The notes below the pieces were generated by a model. That model worked only from the letters and a program-made list of their open reading frames with translations. It ran no database searches and was not told the origin of the DNA. Both the position numbers and the translations under genes were made by a program. From assembly GCA_002914845.1 (NCBI GenBank), contig JXTC01000237.1, positions 399,308 to 463,307 of the forward strand: 64,000 bases of DNA, given 5' to 3'. Source of the stretch: Trema orientale (taxonomy: Eukaryota > Streptophyta > Magnoliopsida > Rosales > Cannabaceae). This document shows, in pieces, positions 1-11,779 of this stretch. The stretch's first letter is position 1; the number at the start of each line of letters is the position of its first letter.

Positions 1-1429
1 CATTCCTATGCATTGCTCAAGTTCTTCCTGTATAGCCGAGATCCAATGTTCATCCACAAGAGCCTCTTTCACATTTTTTGGCTTATGTTGTGATAGGTAA
101 CAAATATGAGTTACCTCACTCATATGTCTTCTTCTAGTGACAAGAGTATCACTAGGATCACCAATAACTTTGTCTAATGGATGAGCTTTTTGGATCCACG
201 AAGGTGGTCCTCTCCTGGGCTCCTTTTGTTGAGCTTGTACCTGCTCACCACTTGTGTCACCTGAATCCGGGATTTCAGCTGATGTATAACCCGTCTGAAC
301 GCTTTTGTCACCTATTCTATTAGAACAATCATCTTGTTTTTCTTGTGTCAAATCAGTGATAGATTCTACCGAATCTTCTTTGAGAAAATTTAGAAAAATC
401 ATCTTTATCATCAAAACAATATTTATTGATTCCATAACTGTTTGAGTACGAATGTTGTAGACTCTAAAAGCTCTACTGTTCTGAGCATATCCTACAAATA
501 CACCTTCATCACTTTTTGGATCAAATTTGCCTAAGTGTTCTTTATCATTAAGTACATAGCACTTTGATCCAAACACATGCAAGTAGTGAAGATTAGGTTT
601 ACTCTTCTAAATCTCATAGGGTGTTTGTCTTGTACCTGGTCTCAAATGCACACAGTTGCTGATATAGCAAGCTGTATTTACAGCTTCAGCCCAAAGCTTT
701 TTCGGAAGCTTCTTGCTATTCAACATAACTCTGGCCATCTCTTGAATGGTCCTGTTCTTTCTCTCAATCATTCCATTTTGCTCAGGTCTCTTGGGAGCTG
801 AAAACTCATGAGAAATACCCAACTCATTGCAAAAGTTAGAATACAAGACATTTTCAAATTCCAACCCATGTAAAACGAGAATAATCATCAACACACATAT
901 AAATGTACCTCTTTTCAGCTATGCTTTCAGTTTGAACCGGACTCATGAGATCCATGTGCATGAGTTCGAAGCACCTATTTGTTACAAGGTGTTAAATTGA
1001 CTTGTGTTGACTTTTTGTCTGCTTTCCCATTTGGCATGGTCCACAGATGGAAGTTTTGGGAAGTTGGAGCACTGGAACACCTCTTACAGCTTGGTGTTTG
1101 GTGATTTTGATCATGTCTCTAAAATTGAGATGACCAAGCTTTTGATACCACAGTTCAGTTTCTGTCATATCGGCTCTCAAACATGTTTTGACATTGCTGA
1201 GAGTGTAGTAATTGTCACTTGATCTGTGACCAGTCAATATGCATTCACCACAGCTGTTCATTACTTGGCACGTCTTTTGATTGAACTGTACAGAAAAGTG
1301 GTCATCACACATATTCCACCAGTAAAACTTTTTTAAGATTTGAAAGTCCCCGCACACACAAGTTTCTAACACCAAGAACTTGGCCCCTTTTGCCATCACC
1401 AAAAGTAACAGATCCATTATTATTCTCAT
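1..1429 (-). pseudogene. copia integrase and start of RT (fossil)
   Basis: Minus-strand pol pieces of the same element. The gag-pre-integrase zinc region lies at about 992-1429, with motifs such as WYQKLGHLNFRDM and CGPCQMGKQ. The end of the integrase core lies at 607-894, with APKRPEQNGMIERKNRTIQE. The integrase C-terminal linker continues to the left, and around 150-215 there is the WIQKAHPLDKVIGD box that precedes copia reverse transcriptase. The fragment is broken and cut by the window edge. Confidence 0.88.
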
Positions 1430-2072
1430 GAAAATCAGATAAAAATGATCTGTTTCCAGTCATACGTCGTGAGCATCCAATATCAAAATATCAGTTTTCT
1501 GAATTATATGCAACTAGTGAAGTGTGTGCTACATGATATTTTATTTGCTTAGGAATCCAAACTTGCTTAACCTTCTTTTCACATATTTTATTATTTATCA
1601 TGGTTAACTTAGCTCTTTTTCTCAAAAAATTCAACAATTTGTAACACTTTGGTTGAGTGTGACCTATTTTTCCACAGAAATAAGAGATGTGTATAAACTT
1701 TCTCACCTGAGGACGAGGCTTAGAACACTCCCCAATGTCCAGCTTAGTTTCCCTTTAAACCCGAAAGGTTTATACTGTAGTATTCCTTTTTGAGAGATTG
1801 AGTTTTCACCTGTGTACCCCAGACCTGATTTGTTAGTTGGAGTTTTTCCAACTCCAAGCATTTGACTTAATTTTTCTGATCCGTTCATCAGGTATAACAT
1901 CTTTTTGTTGGATTCATCAAGCTCCTTCTGAGTTTTGACAAGCTGGTCCTGAAAATTCTGCAGCCTTGCTCTCAATTCAGTTTGCATTTCCTCATATGCA
2001 CCCTTTTCTTTCTTGAGGCTACATATCAAAGCTTCTTGAACCCTGATTTTGTTAGCCATTCTTAACCACTGA

Positions 2073-3254
2073 TCATACATATTTTGGTGCATCTTGTTGA
2101 TCGGGGTCTAAAAACCAGATTTCATTCTCATCATCAGATAGGTCACTGTCAGAACACTCGAGATGACTGTCTAAACATTGATCTCTCTTTTTGGATTTTG
2201 CAGCAAATGCTACAAAATTACTTGTTACATCAGAGTCCTTTTCTTGCTCCTCTGTTTCTTCTTCACTCTCACTCCAAGTAGCATTTATTGCATTTGCCTT
2301 TTTCTTGAGAGTATTTGCACATTCCACCTGAATGTGACCAAAACCACCACACTCTCTACATTGTACTCGTTTTCGCCTGTTGCAGGAATCTCTGTCAGGT
2401 CTAGTTCCAGTGCTGTTGACTCTAGGCTGAGCTATGATTCTCCCTGAAATTTGTTGACCAGAAACTACTCTTTTTATATTTTTCTTAAGAAACTTTGAGT
2501 AATTTCTAGTTAACATAGCTAAGGTTTCATCATCTAAATCTTTATCCCCTTCGATTGTAAATCCTCTATCTCATTAGCTATCTTCAATGCTACACCAGAG
2601 CTTTCCTTCTTTTTATCCCACACTTTGAAGTTCATCTCATAAGTTATCAAAAGGAACCAATGAGCTCATCAAAGTCAATATCCTCCAGCTTCCTGCACTC
2701 TTCAATAGTTGTAACTTTTGATCTGAATTTTTTGGGTAAAGATCTAAGAACTTTCTCAACCAACATAGCATTAGACTAAACCTTTCCGATGGCAAAAGAC
2801 TCATTAGATATATCACAAATCTTAGAATGAAAATCTGAAACAGTCTCATCTTCAAGCATATGAAGATTTTCAAATTGACTCGTAAGCATCCTAAGTCTAC
2901 AATGTTTCACTGATTCAGTTCCTTGATTTTTTTTTTCAAGTTTTTCCCAAGCATCCTTTGCCACAGTACAATTTGAAATCACCTTGAATTGATGTACATT
3001 AAAAGAAGCCATAATTGTATTAATTCCTTTAGCAGAATCATATTCAGCAGTTGACCATTTATTTTCGGGTTTAGGAGTTTCCTTATCCTGGTCATAAGTT
3101 TTAACAAGAGGTGACCAACCGTACACAATAGAGGTCCACACTCTTTCATCAATAGACTTCAAGAAGGCTCTCATTCTAGCTTTCCAATATGTGTAATTTG
3201 ACCCATCAAGCATAGGTGATCTAGAAATAGATCTACCTTCTCTTAGCTGATCCA
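2073..3254 (-). pseudogene. copia gag region (fossil)
   Basis: The gag part of the broken copia element. The start carries the UBN2-type signature LDGSNYTYWKARMRAFL. The downstream part has a retroviral-type zinc knuckle, CRECGGFGHIQVEC, followed by an acidic stretch. It is recognisable as Gag by domain order and by its position just inside the primer-binding site. It is broken. Confidence 0.85.
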
Positions 3255-3350
3255 TTTCTGCAATAAGACACAAAAACAGAGCACGATTTCCAAACAAAAC
3301 AGAGTAACACGACTTAGAAACACAGAAATCTCACTGAATATAACAAGCAA

Positions 3351-3368
3351 TGCCTGGCTCTGATACCA
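3351..3368 (-). other. Primer-binding site, initiator tRNA-Met
   Basis: On the minus strand this reads TGGTATCAGAGCCAGGCA, the canonical plant copia primer-binding site complementary to the 3' end of initiator methionine tRNA. It lies two bases inside the LTR, as expected. Confidence 0.93.
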
Positions 3369-3370
3369 AG

Positions 3371-4285
3371 TGTTAAGTCAGGCTACTTATTTATCACGAC
3401 AGGACACTCAATTTGTAGAACTTCAAACAAACAGTTAGAAATCGTAAAGAAGAGACACATAGCTTTCTATCGTGGTTCAGCATAACCAAGTTATGCCTAC
3501 ATCCACAGGACCTGGTCTAGTAAGCAAACAATCCACTAGAAATATGAATAGAGTACAAATACAGGTCTTATACAAACATCTAGAACTCCCTTCTAGTTTG
3601 TTGCCGATTTGAACTCCAATTTCCTTCGTGTAGTTTGCTTCTTCAACTTTGTGCTGAAGTCCCTTCAGCTGCCGTTGATAAGCTTTCCAGTTACGGCAAG
3701 TACAATCGGTCTCTTCTTGAAATCAGGTAGCTATGGAGCTCCACCTTCTCACCAGAATCAATGGTGGACTCTATGGACTAAGGACACACTTAGAACTAGA
3801 CACTCAAAGCTCTAAGGGAAAGAAACTTGCTCATAAAGCAAGAAGGCCTCACCAAAATATCTCTCTGAAAATAATGCTCAAAAGACCTCACCCAATCTGA
3901 AAAGAAGCTTCCTATTTATATAAGAGAGTACATCGTGACTCAGCTTTAATTACAGTTGTCATCGCAATGTCTAAACATGCAATGACGCAGATATATAACA
4001 CAAATTCAGATCTAAAGGCGTCATCTTGATGAAACAATTAGGTACGCTGATTTGACACATAAATACCAAACAAACTCAGATCTAAAGGTGTCATCTTGAT
4101 TAAATAGTCACTCACACAACTAAGACACATAAAGTCAAACTTCACTTGAAAATATCAAACTTAAAGCTGTCATCTTGATGACACATGCTGAGACACAGTT
4201 TTGACAAACAAGAGCTCGATTCCCAACTACCGACTATGGACATGTTAAGCTAACTGTCTAGATAGGCAGACTACCAGACTTAACA
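3371..4285 (-). repeat. LTR of the copia element
   Basis: The repeat begins TGTTAAGTC and ends GACTTAACA on the plus strand, so it has the TG...CA ends and a short terminal inverted repeat expected of an LTR. It directly abuts the primer-binding site, which fixes the inner boundary. Inside, 4003-4195 holds three diverged direct repeats, each with a core close to GTCATCTTGAT; these may be regulatory repeats of the kind found in copia U3 regions. The partner LTR is outside the window. Confidence 0.85.
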
Positions 4286-4490
4286 CTTAACCATTGAAAC
4301 CAGTTCGGAGAAGACCTTCAGAACTTTAGGTGCTTCAGTTGAATGCTTTATCAAAACAGTCTTGGAGCACGATTACACAGAATAACACATACATACACAA
4401 GACTGAAAATATAACTGAAATATAACTTTGAAATATTGTCCATTACATTGCAATAAGATCATAAGGTGCCAAATTAAATCTTGCACTAAC
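4286..4490. other. Flank of copia LTR, no gene seen
   Basis: Short AT-rich sequence between the copia LTR and the exon-like traces. The five bases next to the LTR (CTTAA) would be half of a target-site duplication, but the other half is off the left edge and cannot be checked. Nothing else is recognisable. Confidence 0.4.
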
Positions 4491-6712
4491 AAGTACCTCA
4501 TATTTGCTTGCACTGTTTTCTATTAGACATCTTAAGACACCATAGCAAGCCCCGTAAAACATCACAAATCATAAATTTTGTAACATAATCAATAAAAAGA
4601 CCATAATATGCCTAACGAACAGGGAAATCCACTATCAATGAATATGTTCAATAAATATGTTAATTTCCTTCCCCACGAATTGCCAAATACTATATCGTAG
4701 CTAAAGTAGAGTTTATTTACTTTAGAATTAATGCATACCTATTCCCCAAAAGATTAAACAAAAACCAATGTTGTTTTTCCATGTATATTTAGGGTCAATA
4801 ATTTGTGTTTACTCTTCTTTTTACGATAAGCAAACAAAAATCCTTTGCTTTCTTTCTTGTGTTCCAATCTTCCTTTTCACATGAAAACACACAAAATTAC
4901 TAATCTAAAGATGATTAATTTATTGATTTTTATTTTATTTGATGTGTATTGTTTCTCACTTTACCCTGTAATATAAAGTCATAAAATGCCCTCTGAGGTT
5001 AATTTTTTGTCTCAAGAAAGCCCCTTCCATCCGTATGGCTAAAGGAAAACACCTAGTAACCATTTTTAAAAAAAATACAATTTAACCAAAAAGAATATAT
5101 GAATTCTCCAAGTAATGCCTTGAGAAGTCTCTGTACTCCTACACAAAGCCTAGAAAAAAGAAAAGAATTAAGAAACAATAGTGGGAACAAACCATGGAGT
5201 TCAATCCGTTGGAGAATTTTTCTTCCAAATCAACAAAAGAGAAAACACTTTCCTTCCCAATGCTTAACATATATGAAAACATTTTTTACCTGCAAAATTA
5301 CCCATTAAATAACTCAGCTTATCACTAAAACCATACCTTATTAATATCCTCCACAGCCTATGTATGATGTTGAATTTGAAGTTTTATAATGCGAGTAGTG
5401 TTGCTCTAGCCAGCAGGGTAACAAGAGTAAAAAATGAAGTAGATTCTCTAATAATGCAGACCAACAAATGATGTTTAAGCACCCAAAACATTCTCAAAAG
5501 CAAGCCAAGAAATTTATGTACTCTATAGTTAAATATTCTACCTGACAAGGCCATAATGAGTTTAGGAGATGATGCAAGTTCTTTTTGATATGATCCTCCA
5601 CTCTCCTTGCATATTTTGATGGTCTCTTCACAAGCACATCAGTGACTTCCAAAATAAGGAACTGCAATTCTATTATGCGACCTCAATTGCATCTCAAAAT
5701 CTACTGTTGTTAGGGAAGGAGATCAAAACACATAAATAACCATGACAAAAAGTGTAGACCTGAGTACAAATCTTCATGTTTCCAAATCCTATTTTAGCCA
5801 TACCTTGAAAACAATACAAATGAAAAAAATGGTTGCACTCTTAAAAAGAAGATATGTTACTTATTTTTTTTTTTTTTTGAAAAGAAACATAGAGCTTTGC
5901 ATTAATGGGAAGAGAAATTTACAAGAACGGGACAAGATGTCCCGGACAAAGATAAAAAATACCAAAGAAATCAAACCAGATTAGACCAACCCCGTAATAA
6001 ATCTGAAAATGTGAAATCCCTATTGCAACCCAAAAATGGACTCTATCCTATGTATTATCTACAGACCCTTCGATCTCATCGAAAATTCTAGAGTTTCTTT
6101 CCCTCCAAATTGCCATAAATATGCCCATATCGCACAATTCCATAATATTTACTTTCTTCCTCTCCAAAGTTAATCTCCCTTAATTTGTTAGGAATTCTCC
6201 CCAAGTTTTACATTATCAATCAAACAGAAGTCTGAAAAGCAAATGGGGCTAAAAATTACCTGTATTCAATACCAATGTTATAACATTTACATCCCTTTCT
6301 TTGCCCATGCAGGTTAAATTATTCTTCGATACTTCCTTATTTTTCATAATGTTAAAACTCTACCAGGTTGATTAAAGGGTTTATATTTAAGTCAACCAAC
6401 CTTAAGAGGAAACCCAACATATTTTTTAGATAAGACATGGTCTGAAGCCAAATCATATCAAAGAAACCATCCCAAACTTTGAAAAGCAACTGATTGAAGC
6501 AATCATAGATTACCCAATATGTAAAGCATCCTGCATAACTCAACCAACCTCTAAAGAAAACATCATATTTAGTGATCACACGTTGTTTGAATCAAAACTA
6601 TGTAACAAACATTCATAAGCTCTGAAAAGCAGTGCTAATTAACCTTTTTGGTATATTTGCCGCACACCCTGCTCTTCTAAAATTGGAAGCACCTCAGTCT
6701 TTGGAAAAAAAA
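4491..6712 (-). pseudogene. Exon-like traces of an unidentified gene
   Basis: Several short minus-strand stretches look like exons of a decayed or captured host gene. At about 6648-6712 an open stretch contains KTEVLPILEEQGVRQIYQ. At about 5542-5668, between a plausible acceptor and a CAG|GTAG donor, a stretch contains YARRVEDHIKKNLHHLL. At about 4497-4575 a stretch contains YGVLRCLIENSASKYEV before a GAG|GTAC donor. All read in the same direction, and the hydrophobic, helical character would fit a helical-repeat protein. I do not recognise the family, no continuous gene model can be drawn, and each stretch is short enough to be chance. A LINE tail sits in the middle. Confidence 0.22.
5865..6190 (-). 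mobile_element. LINE (L1-clade) 3' end fragment
   Basis: On the minus strand this reads as the C-terminal tail of a plant non-LTR retrotransposon. A stretch with MAIWRERNSRIFDEIEGS is followed by DRVHFWVAI after one stop, the usual tryptophan-rich tail after the zinc-binding RT domain. The element then ends in a run of A (T on the plus strand, about 5865-5879), so its 3' end is well placed. The 5' end is truncated somewhere near 6190 and no convincing target-site duplication was found. At least one in-frame stop shows it is dead. Confidence 0.72.
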
Positions 6713-7407
6713 AGCTTAATAGGTGTTTTCTGTTAGCCACAATCCCATATGGATGGAGAGAGCGTTCTTTAAACATTAAGGGGATAAATTAAGACAAACA
6801 ATATACTTCAGGGGCAAAAAATGAAGGGAAAAAAAAATCTGTTTAATCCTCGTTTTGAACACATCAGCTCAATTTTGTGCAAATAATAGCTAATGTATAC
6901 ACATGCTCAAAACCCATTTCACAACTTCTAAAAATCAAAGTAAGAGAATTTTACAGGTTTATTTTCCTTTATTATGCTAAACAAAACCTAATAAGGTTAA
7001 AATATCTACATATTGCGAAAGTGTTTCCCTTTTTTGAAAAAAAAAAGAATAATAATAAGAACACGAGAAATAACAAACAATCACAAGTGTTCTCAAGCGT
7101 TAGATTCATAAATAATTGATAATACTCTAAAACAAAAAAGATAAAAGAGATTATCTCTAACTATGTGTACAATAACTAATTCAACATCATTTGATCAATG
7201 TTGTAAAGTTAAGAGAGATAAATGAAGGACACGGTAGCTTAAGCAAACCTCCTTGGAAATAGGAACGGCGTCGTCATGACCGAGAGATTGAAATAGAACA
7301 GAGAGCCTTGGCAAGGAGTCTCCGATAATGAAAGAGAAAGAAAGTTGGTTCGGATTTAGGTGAATATAACAGAACGTTGTGAAAATAAGAGTAAAGTGAC
7401 ATAGTTG
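6713..7407. other. Intergenic, nothing recognised
   Basis: AT-rich sequence between the exon-like traces and the hAT target site. I see no splice-consistent coding stretch, no terminal repeats and no RNA gene here. The minus-strand open frame that starts at 7539 runs across the hAT terminus and has no family resemblance. Confidence 0.4.
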
Positions 7408-7415
7408 GACAGGAT
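7408..7415. repeat. hAT target-site duplication, left
   Basis: GACAGGAT, identical to 11013-11020. The 8-bp length is the hallmark of hAT insertion, and the perfect match suggests that insertion is not very old. Confidence 0.92.
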
Positions 7416-7872
7416 TAGAAGTGGCAAAATGAGCGGGCCGGGTCGGCCTGGCCTGCCCATCACGGGCTAATAGGGCCCGGCCCGGAGGCCTGCCGGGCAA
7501 TTTGACGGGCCAATATCGGGCTGGGCCGAGCCGGCCCAAAAGGGCCGGGCCGGCCCGTCNAAACTTTTTAATTGAATTTTTATTTACAAAAATTGATAAC
7601 GTAAACTACATATGTTTTCTATTGTTAAAAAATTAATAATAATTAAAAAGGATATTAAGAAAAATAATGAAACAAATAAATTTGAAATATTGAAATTTAA
7701 TTTTATTGATGATCATTTATTACAATTCAAATTATTACTTAAAAAAACTAGTATATCATTAATTATGAGTTTATGACTTATCATCATCATTCATGTACAA
7801 GTTATTGAAATTTTTGGCTAATTCTTTATTACAAATACGATTAGTGTCTTGATTTTGCTTTGCCGCTTTTTC

Positions 7873-9891
7873 TCAATCTTTAACACATGCTAACACTTCT
7901 ACCATTTCAGGAGCCAACGAAGTCCTCTGCTCATCTACTATCATCTTAGTCGTGCTAAAAGCAGACTCTGAAGAAATCGTGGATACCGGAATTGTTAAAA
8001 CGTCATGGGCTAATTGTGAAAGCACCAAGAATCTTAGTTGACGCTTATGCCACCAGTCCAAAACTTTGAAGTTCTCATCATCGGGGTCGATGTTAGAGTC
8101 TAGCTTAGTATATTGAGTAAGATCAGAGAATTGCTGTGGATTTATTAGTGGTAGTGGTTGACTTGAACTTGATGATGTTGATGATGAGCCACGACCACGT
8201 CCTTGAGGACGAGAACCTATCATGCTCCAAAAAGCTTTATTTTTTAATTGTTCTTCAGTTTCTTGTGGAGGAGTGTGTTGTTGTTGATTATTGCCAAACT
8301 TAGCTTTATATATACTATACACTTCAAAAAATTTGTCACGAGCATTTGTATATTCAGAAGTACAATCTATCTCAAAACATGTATAAATGTAGCTAATTAA
8401 ATTAGAAAGACCATTTAATTTACTTCTAGGATCTAAAATAAAAGCAAATGAATATAGTAAAGGAATTGGAAACTAATATTTCAAAAATACTTCTTGCATA
8501 CGTATTATAATTATTTCAAATATAGGGTCACATCTTGCCTTACAAAACACTTCAGCAATAAAAAAGATATGACGTAAAATAATTGGAGAAGTAGGATAAT
8601 AAATACCAGATAATGTAATAGTAGCTTCATAAAAAACGTCTAAAAATTGTACAAATTTTTCACAAATAAACCAATCTTCATCTTTTAATACTAATGAACC
8701 TATTTTTGAATTGTAAAACATAGTAATTAGAATTTTATATGGTAATGCATTTTTCAACATTAAATAAGTAGAATTCTACCTTACAGGCATGTCAACTTGG
8801 AATTTTCTTGGTTTTAATCTTTGAGCTATGCAATATCTTTAAAATTCAGCAATGCGTGGATTTGAGGCATGAATATAAGTAATAGCAGATCGAATATGTT
8901 CAATATATACACTTATAACATCCATAGCTGATTTGACGATAAGGTTGATAATGTGATATGCACAATGTTGATGCAGTAAAAATCCTCCAGTGTATGAACT
9001 TACCAAATTGCTAAGTAATTTTATGATCTTTGCGTTTGCTGTAGTATTATCTAAAGTGATAGAGATAATGCGATTCGTTATGTCTACAACATTTAAAATT
9101 CTATCTCTAATAATTTCAGCAATATGTTTATTATCAACGACTCGAAAACTAATTATTCTTTTTTGCATTATCCATCTTGAATCTAAATAATGTGCAACTA
9201 CACTTAAATAATCTTGTTTAGAATTAGCACTCCAAATATCAGATGTCAATACAATACAAAAGTTTAATGAAGTTAATTCAGATATTAAATCTTTATGCAT
9301 ATTTTCATAAACTTTAATTAAATCATTCCTAGTAGTATTTCTAGAAACTCTTTTAAAGTTTGGATAATAAGATATTCTAATATGATCTTCATAGCTACTA
9401 CAATCACTAAAACCTAATGGTAAATCTTTTATAGCAATTAAACGTACTAGAGACTCCCTAGCTACTATAGGATCATAGTTCCAAGAACTTACCGAATCAT
9501 CCTTGTTGAGTTGAGGTGTTGATTGAGTGGGCTTATTGTCTTTTTTGTGTTTTTTGACACATGCATCACTATGTCTTTTCAAATGAGCGGTCCTGCTAGA
9601 TGGTTTAGCAGTTAATAATTTCTTACATTATTTACATCTTGCCATTTTTGTCTTCTTACCATCGGCCTCATCTTTGAATTCCGGATCGAAGTGGTCCCAC
9701 ACATTGCAAGTTGTCCTTGCACGTTTGGAGGTCGTTCTTGCACTTGGCGAACAACAATCTTGAAATTGTGAATAACTTTCACTAGCATTTGGATTAGTTT
9801 GCATTTCGGGGACTTGGTCACCCTCTTCAGCTATGCGAATTTGGTCGTCATCCATTTCTAAATCAATAGGGATATTTTTTGATATATCCAT
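7873..9891 (-). pseudogene. hAT transposase, one frame with four stops
   Basis: Nuclear DNA-binding transposase of the plant Ac/RICESLEEPER type, about 670 codons from MDISKNIP to a stop at 7873. In order: an acidic N-terminus; a BED zinc finger at about 9560-9720, with CKxCKK and HLKRHSDAC; an RNase H-like core at about 8840-9530, with LTSDIWSANSKQDYLSV; and the hATC dimerisation domain at the end, with LDWWHKRQLRF, TIPVSTISSESAFS and EQRTSLAPEMVE. The whole protein stays in one frame but is closed by four stop codons, at 9628-9630 (inside the zinc finger), 8839-8841, 8776-8778 and 8473-8475. Two of these fall where relatives carry tryptophan (R-W-NSTY and KY-W-FPIP), so TGG became TAG. No frameshift is seen. 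No active protein is expected from this copy. Confidence 0.92.
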
Positions 9892-10800
9892 ATCCTATAT
9901 TAAAAATATGGATATTAAAATTTTAGACAACTATAAATAAATCGAAATTACAAATATGGATATTCGGTAAAACTTAATTGTAAACAACTACAAATTACAA
10001 ATAAATTGAAATTAAAAATATAACATTCTAATAAACTTCTACTAACTTAATTATAAACTACTACAAATTAATTGAAATTAAAAATTTAATATTGTAATAA
10101 ACTTTCTAGTTTCTACTAACTTTATTGTAAAAATTATAAATTACAAATTAATTGAAATCATATTTAATAAATTTTCTACTATTAACTTAATTGTAAACTA
10201 TTAAAAATTAAAAATTAATTGAAATTTAAAATATAATATTATAATAAAATTTCTACAAACTACAAACTAATTAATGAACTACTATCTTAATTATAAAAAA
10301 TTACAATTGAATTGGAATTAAAAACAAAGTCTTATAGAACTACTAAGTTACTAACTACTTAACTAGTAACTACAAACTACTAACTATTATGCTAGTAATA
10401 ATAATAAACAACTAAATATACTACAAATTAAGTAAATTAAAAGGATAAGTGCGATAAATAAATTAAGTCGTACCTTCAATTATGTTTTATGAGTTGTGGA
10501 GAGTTTAGACTTTGGAGATTACAAAATATAATTACTAATAATCAGTAAATAGTAATTAGATAAGAGAGAAAAAGATAAAATTGAGAATATAATTAGAGAT
10601 TTAGAGAGAAAGAATGAGAGAATAAGAGAGTATTTGAAAATTGTTAAGTGTGAAAAAAGAGTGGAGAGTGTAGGGTATTTATAGTGTAAGAAAATATTTT
10701 TTTTATTTAAAAAAATAGTTTAAACTTAAAAAAAAAATATTTGATATATAATATATTACTGTTGGGCCAATGGTAACAAATGTTACCATTGGAAACTTAA
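9892..10800. other. hAT interior, AT-rich non-coding
   Basis: Non-coding 5' part of the hAT element. It consists of many short diverged repeats around CTACAAATTAATTGAAATTAAAA and related words, giving a very AT-rich stretch upstream of the transposase start. It probably contains the transposase promoter, but no TATA box can be singled out from so AT-rich a background. Confidence 0.5.
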
Positions 10801-11012
10801 GATTTAAGGGCCCAGATTCGTCTGGGCCCTTACAAATTTTTTTTTTTAAGATTTAAGGGCCCAGATGAATTTGGGCTCAAGGAAAAAAAAAAAAACAACA
10901 AAAGGGCCGGGCCGCGAATCTCAAGCCCATCCCAGCCCTGCCCCTAGGGCCAGGCTTGTCCCGGGCCCTAAAAATACCGGGCCAGGCCGGGCCGGCCGAA
11001 TTGCCAGCTCTA

Positions 11013-11020
11013 GACAGGAT
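11013..11020. repeat. hAT target-site duplication, right
   Basis: GACAGGAT, identical to 7408-7415. It fixes the right boundary of the element at 11012. Confidence 0.92.
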
Positions 11021-11287
11021 ATTCTAAATACGAATACGAACTGTAGAGTACATGAGTCATCTCTTTATAGTTTTTGTTTTATTTTTATTTTAAATAACCT
11101 CCTTAATCATTTCACCTAATTAAAGATCCCCAATCTGTTTTCTGAAGTAGACCCTACTAGTTGGTGAAAAGTTCGAAACAACTTTGTGTTGCGTAGTACA
11201 TAGAGAACTATTATTCAGCCTAATAGAATTTTTAACACATTCCTTGTAGTCTATATTGTAATAGCTGCCACGTGTAATATCGTTTTT

Positions 11288-11442
11288 TTTTTTTTATAAA
11301 AGTGGGGCTTAACTAATGACCACCACTTACTACAAATTAAAGGAAAATGACACACACACACTACCAAGGTTTGAACCCCTGACCTCCCAAACACACACAC
11401 ACAACCCTCAAACCTTGGACCAACTGAGCTAGCCCCAGTTGG
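11288..11442 (-). mobile_element. tRNA-derived SINE, copy 1
   Basis: A 155-bp SINE on the minus strand. Its 5' end carries an RNA polymerase III A box (TAGCTCAGTTGG) and a B box (GGTTCAAACC), both tRNA-like, then a (GT)n-rich stretch, a unique body ending in GTTAAGCCCCACTTTTAT, and an A tail (T run at the left). It is flanked by a 17-bp target-site duplication, CGTGTAATATCGTTTTT, at 11271-11287 and 11443-11459. The 3' body is nearly identical to the SINE at 27902-28115. The tRNA-like head does not fold into a complete tRNA gene here. Confidence 0.9.
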
Positions 11443-11459
11443 CGTGTAATATCGTTTTT

Positions 11460-11779
11460 AAGTCTTCTTTTTTCTTGACTTAGTATCACTATTTCTCTTT
11501 CTTCTTAACTTTATTTTTCCTTTATAGGTCATAGCTCTATAAAAATAGAGTTAATTGTGCTATTTTATTCATTAAAAATGTGTGTCTTTGAATAATTATA
11601 GTTTAGATTTTAGTTATTTTATTTTATTTTATTTAGATTTGGTTTTAATTTAAATTTACTTTGTTTTAGCTATTTTATTTAGATATTTAATTTAATTAGG
11701 ATAGGTTAATTTAATTTAGATTTAACTATTTCTTTTTTAAATTTGTTTTTATCTGATTTAGAATAAAGAAAACAAAAGA
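11460..11779. other. Intergenic, nothing recognised
   Basis: AT-rich spacer with short runs such as ATTTTATTTTATTTTATTTAG near 11620-11640. No coding or terminal-repeat signal was seen. Confidence 0.35.

Larger units (their letters stand above)
1..4285 (-). mobile_element. Ty1/copia LTR retrotransposon, left part, broken
   Basis: This is an old copia-type retroelement lying on the minus strand and running off the left edge. Read from right to left it has a 915-bp LTR (3371-4285), a primer-binding site matching initiator tRNA-Met, a gag region with a UBN2-type start and a CCHC zinc knuckle, a gag-pre-integrase region, the integrase core and the linker into reverse transcriptase at the window edge. 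The order gag-integrase-RT is diagnostic of copia rather than gypsy. The element is broken, with several breaks. The second LTR would lie to the left of the window, so age cannot be read from LTR divergence here. Confidence 0.93.
7416..11012 (-). mobile_element. hAT-superfamily DNA transposon, complete ends
   Basis: A 3.6-kb hAT element with both ends present. The left end reads TAGAAGTGGCAAAATGAGCG and the right end, read inwards, TAGAGCTGGCAATTCGGCCG, an imperfect inverted repeat of the hAT type. It is flanked by a perfect 8-bp target-site duplication, GACAGGAT, at 7408-7415 and 11013-11020, the size known for hAT. Both subterminal regions are very GC-rich, with many GGGCC/GGCCC motifs, unlike the AT-rich interior; such motifs often bind hAT transposase. 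One minus-strand transposase frame fills the centre. A 450-bp relative with closely similar ends lies at 52108-52557. Confidence 0.95.

Noticed and set aside
3609-3815. 68-codon plus-strand frame
   Set aside because: Lies within the copia LTR, on the opposite strand to the element, with no domain.
7195-7539. 114-codon minus-strand frame ending in Gly/Pro/Arg-rich sequence
   Set aside because: It crosses the hAT terminus and owes its composition to the GC-rich subterminal repeats.
11400-11442. Possible tRNA gene on the minus strand
   Set aside because: A and B boxes are present, but the sequence does not complete a cloverleaf and is bounded by a SINE tail and target-site duplications.
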